Shown in pieces: positions 58,701 to 64,000 of a stretch of 64,000 nucleotides of DNA (position 1 is its first letter; each line of letters starts with the position of its first letter). The DNA lies in assembly GCA_010094025.1 (NCBI GenBank), contig ML991782.1:434001-498000 (forward strand), read 5' to 3'. A program made the translations under genes and the position numbers. Under the pieces are notes generated by a model that ran no database searches, was not told where the DNA came from, and was given only the letters and a program-made list of their open reading frames with translations. This stretch comes from Viridothelium virens (taxonomy: Eukaryota > Ascomycota > Dothideomycetes > Trypetheliales > Trypetheliaceae).

Positions 58701-60883
58701 AGTTGTTGCAGCCCATTCCGGATAACTACATGGATATAAAGGTCGCCGCCATGGGGTTGAACTGGAAGGATATCGCCCTGACCACAGGCCGAGATAAAAC
58801 AGCGAGTTCCAACCTCTCCTCTGAATACTCTGGCATTGTAACCAAGGTGGGGGTCAACGTTACTGGGCTCTCCGTTGGTGATCGCGTCTACGGTGTGGGT
58901 AGAGGTCGTTTTGGAAGTTATGAAAGAGTACCAGCCGCATTTGCACAAAATTTACGGCCCTCGGATGATTTCATTGAAGCAGCCACAATGCCTTTGGTTT
59001 ACATGTCTGCTGTCTACGCTTTTGAGCATGTTGCGCGGCTCAGAGAAGGCCACAAGGTTCTGATCCAATCCGCCACTGGAGGGCTAGGGCTTGCAGCTAT
59101 CCAGGTCGCGCGGTCTCGAGGGGCTGAAATCTTTGCCACAGTCGGTACCTCCGACAAGGTCTCTTTTCTAACCGATACTATTGGAATTTCAATTGATCAC
59201 ATCTTTTCCTCGCGAGATCCAGAAGCACTATCCCGGGCTGCCACGGCAACGGGCAAGGGAGGATTCGACGTGGTCCTCAGCACCGCTGTTGGAGGCGATT
59301 TGATGTATCAATCGGTGAAGGCTCTCGCTCCAATGGGCCACCTTATCGACGTAGGCCGCTTGGATGTACTCGGATCTAAAGAAATAGGACTGGAGCTTTT
59401 CCAGAAGAGTGCCAACTTCTCTTCGTTCGATCTCAACATGGTCATGGAGAGCGACCCGGAGCTTGGTGGTCAGCTGATGAAGACTGTAGATGAGCTCCAC
59501 CAAACGGGTCGGATCTCATCTATCCGGCCCTTCACTGTTTCTGATATATCGGAGCTTAGCCAGACCTTGCTTACCTTCTCAAGAGGTACACACGTTGGAA
59601 AACTGGTAGTGTCTTTCCAGAACCCAAGTCCTATCAAACTGCTCCGACAGCCGCAGACAGCAACTTTCGATCCTGAAGCGCGCTATATCGTCACAGGAGG
59701 GCTGGGCGGACTTGGTCGAAGCATCATCAGGTGGATGGTTGGTCATGGAGCTCATGACTTTGTTATTTTGTCAAGAAGAAGAGCCAGTACACTGGCGGTG
59801 CAGATACTGCTCAATGATTTGAGAGCCCGAGGGGTACGCATCGAAACCATGGCCTGTGATGTTAGCAGACTGGACCAAGTGGTGCAAGCCATGCACAAAG
59901 TCTCAGCTGCAAACAAGCCAATTAAGGGCGTTGTGAATACAGCTTTGTCCTTGTCGGATCTTTCGTTCGACAAGCTGACTATCCACCAGTGGCGAAATGG
60001 TATAGCAGCCAAAACCCAAGGAATAATGAACCTACATGAAGCCACAATCGCCTTGCCTCTGGAATTTTTTGTCATGCTCACAAGTACTGAGGCAGTCTGG
60101 GCGCCTCCAACGCAGGGTGCGTACATCGCTGCTGATAATTCCGCGACATCCTTTGCCCGCTATCGCCGACGACTCGGTTTACCTGCATCGACCGTATCAT
60201 ATGGCTTTGTTAGGGATATTGCATCTGACTTCCGTGAGACTTCGCACGGAACAGAAGAAATGTACGCGCGCAACCTAGCCTCAACTATGACCGAATACCA
60301 GGCGCTCGCTGCACTTGAGCCCACATTTTTGAGCTTCCAGGGCACTTCGCAATGGATTGGTCAGCGGCACGATCCACTCTCGGAAGCCACTTTCTTCACC
60401 TGCCTTAACCCTATTGACCTCGCAGACCTGACGGCAACAAATGTACCCCGTTGGCACCGAGACGGACGCGTATCGCTCATCATGCGTGCGATACATGACG
60501 CGAGACGTCACGCGCTCACCAGTGCCCAGGCTGGCCTCGACGGTGACGCAGACAACTCTGCGACCAGGATTGTCAAGCTACGACGCCATTTCGACGAGTC
60601 TATCAAAGCTGGGCCAGATACACGTGCATCTACAGTCGAGCTTGTCACGGGTGAGATCACGAAGACGATTGCGGAGATGCTTTTCATCGACGCGGGAAAT
60701 GTCAATCCGAGCAAGAGTGTGGCTGACCATGGAGTTGATAGCCTTATTGCGGCTGAGCTGCGGAACTGGCTGTATCAGGCGCTGGGAGCGAAGTTGCCGA
60801 ATCTACTGGATTCTGAGACGAGTATCAGAATGTTAGCTGAGCAGATTGTTCAAAAGGCTCTGAAACATGGAAGAAATGACTGA
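52740..60883 (+). CDS. Highly reducing polyketide synthase (KS-AT-DH-MT-ER-KR-ACP), frame interrupted
   Basis: The first exons are 52740-52797 (MSVPSILEGKIEPVAIVGMG), 52866-53132 and 53196-53400; the fourth begins at 53470. KS (to about 54,290) has the active Cys in TTTACSSSMYAL, plus ECHGTGTEVGDP and SIKPNLGHTEG. AT (54,740-55,650) has FTGQGAQWHTMG and GHSSGEMAAAYASG. DH (55,880-56,800) has LGDHRLLPDAVFP and HPTALDAAFQ; the usual Gly of HxxxGxxxxP is Pro. The C-methyltransferase (57,440-57,960) has LEIGAGTGAATR. ER (58,720-59,620) has SATGGLGLAAIQ. KR (59,690-60,240) has YIVTGGLGGLGRSII. ACP (60,650-60,860) has DHGVDSLIAAEL with the phosphopantetheine Ser. There is no releasing domain, as usual for this class. 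The long frame is interrupted about twice between AT and MT in ways an intron does not explain. It is therefore recently inactivated or carries sequence errors. Product unknown. Confidence 0.93.
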
Positions 60884-61474
60884 CACCGCTATCGATCTAT
60901 TGCATTTTGCTTGATCTTTGCTTTTCGAGATAGAATGCGGAAGAGTTAGGCAGTGGATACCGAAGATAATTTGTGAACCTGATGAGGGGCAGAGGATAAG
61001 TATTATCGTACAGCTTTCTTGGCCGAATCAATTATCTTCTTGCTGCTTGGCGTGCTTTGTGGAGCGCTCTTCACTACATTTGCTTCGAATTTGTTATCAG
61101 AATTACTGTCTCCGGTTAGGGCATGCTAATTGATTGAGCGACACAAACCAAGTGGGAAACATGTTTGCCGTAGGAAGGTACTGGGATCATGTCATGATAA
61201 TGCCATAAACCAAAATGTTTGCCAGGCTATTGCACCTATGAAAATTGCATGGCGTCATAAAATATGTAGCTTCCAGCTTTAAGAATTCCCCATAACATAA
61301 GCTAACCTCTGCTGAGACAAAAGAATAAATGTTGGTGTTAAATACTCTTTGAGCAGCATCTGGTCCGCTCATTTCGTCTGCAACTAGATTGAAATGGGGC
61401 AATTGGCATGCTTGTTATCGTAGCTAATTTAATGATATATGACATGCATTCCATTCGTGCGTCCTACAGTATCT
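60884..61474. other. Intergenic between convergent PKS and AAA+ ATPase genes
   Basis: 3' flanks; A/T-rich at 61,190-61,440. No open frame with a motif was recognised. Confidence 0.45.
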
Positions 61475-64000
61475 CTAGCTGTCCGTATTCTCCGAGTCGT
61501 CTTCATCTTCATCGTCTTCATCGTCTTCATCATCTTCGTCGTCCTTGACGTCCTCTTCGTCCAAGTCCACATACGCCGTTTTCCTCGATTTGGTTGCATT
61601 CGTTTTGGAAGAAGATGCGGTTGACTTACCGTGGCTCACTGGAGTCTTCCCACGTGGAATATTAGGATAGTCCTTTCTTACGCGCGGTGCACCAGGATCG
61701 TAATCATCATCTCGAAGTTCTGCCTGACGCGCCAAGTCACTGTCTTTCCCTCGAAGTAGATCGATATAGTCCTCAAAATCTCTCGCTGTTCTGGCAATAT
61801 TCTTAAAATTTGCCTTGGTTATCTTGACTGTCATCCATTTTTTCTTGCCGCTTGCAGCAGCTTGTTCCTCAGTAATGTGATTTTCACGCAGCTTTGTCGT
61901 CCTGTCATAGTGGCCAAGAGCTAGCGCTGTCTGGAAAGCGTTGCGAATCTGACGACCATTCCATTCGAGACCTTCCTTCTGGCAGCTTTGGAAGTGGCTC
62001 TCCGCAAACTCAAGTAAGCTTTCCCGATCGAACTGAACCTTAATGGTGGCTGCTTTGTTGTCTCTTTCAAATCGGTTCATAATGTTTGTCCACATCTTCT
62101 TGGTACTTTCAAGATCTATCTTAGGATATTTAAGTGCGATATGAATTCGAGATTTGAAAGCTTCGTCGAGAACGCCGGGACGATTGGTTGTGAGAAATAG
62201 AATTCCAGGATAATATTCGAGCTGTCGAAGAAAGACTATTCGGATTTAGTTATACATCTCGCTTCAATACCGACCAATCAAAGGCTACTTACCAGATACC
62301 AGCGCATTGCGCGTCGTATCTGTCCAATCACGCCGCATGAGAAAGACATCCGCCTCATCCAGAAGCAGAATGCAACCCCATTTGTCAGCTCTTGCAAAGT
62401 GCAACCGTAAGCGTTCCTCCACAACATCCGGCGTGAGGCCGATGTCCCCACACGTAATGGAGTATAAAGGACGATTTGTATACGCTGCAATGGATTCCGC
62501 CGTGCTAGTCTTGCCAGATCCAGGAGGGCCATGTAAGAGGATGATTAGGCCCTGACCCTTGCCTCGTATCAGGTCTATCTGAGTGGTAACGGAAGGTGTT
62601 CCAGTTCTCAGTCTCTGTTGACGACGCTGGAGCCCAGATGCGTGATTCTCAATGAGAGCAATAAGTAATTTCCGATATCTCTCAGGAATGACGAGATCTT
62701 CAAATGCTGATTTCTCGGCCTCAGAAAAGTCTTCGTCGATATCTGTAATTAGATGAACGTCTAAAGGGCCTATTGAAAAATGTCAACAAAAGAATAAAAA
62801 GCCTTCTTCGGTTATGAGAATTCAGACGATTGCGGCAGTTCATATCGTTTTCGCGATTACAGAGCCGGTGGACTTACTCCATTTGCGCAATCGGAAGACA
62901 TACCCGATGACTTGAGGCGGCATCAGACAGAGGTGGTACGGCATTTTCTCAAAATCTGTGGCTTTTGTCCTTTCGAGAAAAGTGCGTTGGGAAGCTATAG
63001 ACTCCTCGGCTATCTTTTGGTCCACTTGGTGACCGCTGAGAAGACGGTAAGCTCTCTTCTCGCTACGTGTTTGCTCTTCTTCTTCGGAAAGATCCTGTCT
63101 GCTCCTGAGTAATCTACCAATGTTAGGTCTGTTATAGGGACATTGTTGATAGTATGCGCTAGTGTCTACATAGACATCGCTTTGTACCTCATCGCGGGAT
63201 TCCTGAAGTCTCCACGTTCCCACTTTGCCCTGATAGCTCTTGTGCCCGCCGGAGGATATGAATCTTCTCCCACGGTCCTCCATTTGGCGAAGAAATTCAT
63301 CTTTCTGTGGATGAAAGCGTATAGGGTATACAGGAAGATCACGGATCAGTCTCTCTCCAACAAAATACTCGATCTTCTTACATTCTTCGATTGGCCCAAC
63401 ATATGTGCCGTCGAGAGCCATCGAATAGCAGTCTATCTTGAATGGTGTCCAAGTGCCGACACTGGATGCCTCTTCTCGAGGCTGTCGCCTGGTTTCATCA
63501 TCTTCGTCTCGATCGTACAGACTACTACCAAAGGGTTCAAACCAGCTTTCGTCAAACCGATTGAAAACGAACGGAGGGGGTGGTGGAGGTATTTTTCGTC
63601 TGTACTCCTTTATTTCTGCTATTTCTTCGGAGGTGCGAGGTCGTCTTCGGATCTGACCCCCAGTCACGGAATAAACTTTGTACAGTTGGTGATATCCATA
63701 ACTAGTGGAAACTATTATCTCGTCTGGTTGGATGAGGTGCCAGAGATCTTCGAACTTAATTTTCTCGAGGATCCCATCGCCTACTTGAGCTCGGAGATCT
63801 ATCAAATCGTGAAGTTCCGTACAGATGAAGTCGTATAAGCATTGCAGATGAGAGACACGCATTGACAGGTTTTCGTGCTCAGAATCTGAACCCGAAGCTA
63901 TATCGTCACCCATTTTGGTCGCGAGATTCTTAACTGCTCTATCGAACCAGTGTGGCTTTATGTCTTGACTTTTGATTTCTTCCCCGCTGGTGTTGATGCT
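61475..64000 (-). CDS. AAA+ ATPase with fungal N-terminal domain, 5' end beyond window
   Basis: Three exons are visible: from the window edge to 62878, 62769-62293 and 62235-61475. The frame is open from an ATG at 63911-63913 (MGDDIASGSDSEHENL) all the way to 64000 (IKSQDIKPHWFDRAVKNLAT), so the protein probably starts outside the window. The N-terminal region has the block VGTWTPFKIDCYSMALDGTY and RLIRDLPVYPIRFHP, typical of large fungal AAA proteins (DUF7025-like, from memory). The ATPase core has Walker A in LLHGPPGSGKTSTAESIA, Walker B in GCILLLDEADVFLMRR, and the sensor region YYPGILFLTTNRPGVLDEAF with SRIHIALKYP. The C-terminus is an acidic (D/E)n tail encoded by a trinucleotide repeat. 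Such proteins remodel or unfold substrates using ATP; the specific role is unknown. Confidence 0.9.
61497..61562 (-). repeat. Trinucleotide repeat coding for an acidic tail
   Basis: The plus strand carries TC(A/G)TCTTC-type triplets repeated over about 65 bp. On the coding strand these read GAT/GAC/GAA and give runs such as DDEDDEDDEDDEDEDD near the C-terminus of the AAA+ protein. Confidence 0.7.

Noticed and set aside
53600-60900. Antisense open frames across the PKS
   Set aside because: They mirror strongly coding sequence and have no independent motifs.

Overview
The window is nuclear DNA of a filamentous ascomycete (Pezizomycotina). Genes are short and dense, with introns of about 50-200 bp bearing GTAAGT/GTATGT-type donors, on both strands. 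The gene content is typical of these fungi: HapC-type NF-YB, a KEX2-type protease, a GH71 alpha-1,3-glucanase and a highly reducing polyketide synthase (PKS). Class level cannot be fixed from the sequence alone. No rRNA, CRISPR array or intact transposon was seen.

Left part (1-22 kb): a secreted ConA-like protein of unknown function, nitronate monooxygenase, an unknown 416-aa protein, a tiny membrane protein, the folate enzyme HPPK-DHPS with a frame break between its domains, the ribosome-assembly KH protein KRR1, the spliceosomal SmG protein, an APH-fold kinase, the CX9C protein CMC2, prefoldin subunit 2, the CCAAT-binding subunit NF-YB/HapC, the SNARE SEC20, mitoribosomal protein mL53 and inorganic pyrophosphatase. 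Several pairs are head-to-head with short shared promoters (KRR1/SmG, CMC2/prefoldin 2, SEC20/mL53).

Middle (23-47.7 kb): an unknown 628-aa basic protein, a glycine-rich RRM protein, RCL1, an SRRM1-like PWI/RS splicing protein, an unknown small protein, GH71 glucanase, kexin, a 1,734-aa PhoD-like phosphatase, a possible 58-aa gene and an Fe/Mn superoxide dismutase.

Right part (47.7-64 kb): an accessory block that looks like a small secondary-metabolite cluster. It has an FAD monooxygenase, an O-methyltransferase and a KS-AT-DH-MT-ER-KR-ACP polyketide synthase. The last two are divergent across an 827-bp intergenic region carrying a 27-bp tandem repeat. A-T/TpA-rich gene-free patches lie on both sides of the monooxygenase. 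The PKS frame is interrupted about twice, so it is either recently inactivated or affected by sequence errors. The window ends inside an AAA+ ATPase gene whose 5' end lies beyond the edge.

Cross-cutting pattern: in at least six unrelated genes on both strands, the coding strand changes abruptly from C-rich to G-rich toward the 3' end, always with the same polarity relative to transcription.

Exon boundaries were placed by hand from splice consensus and protein continuity. Family names come from recognised motifs, not from database searches.
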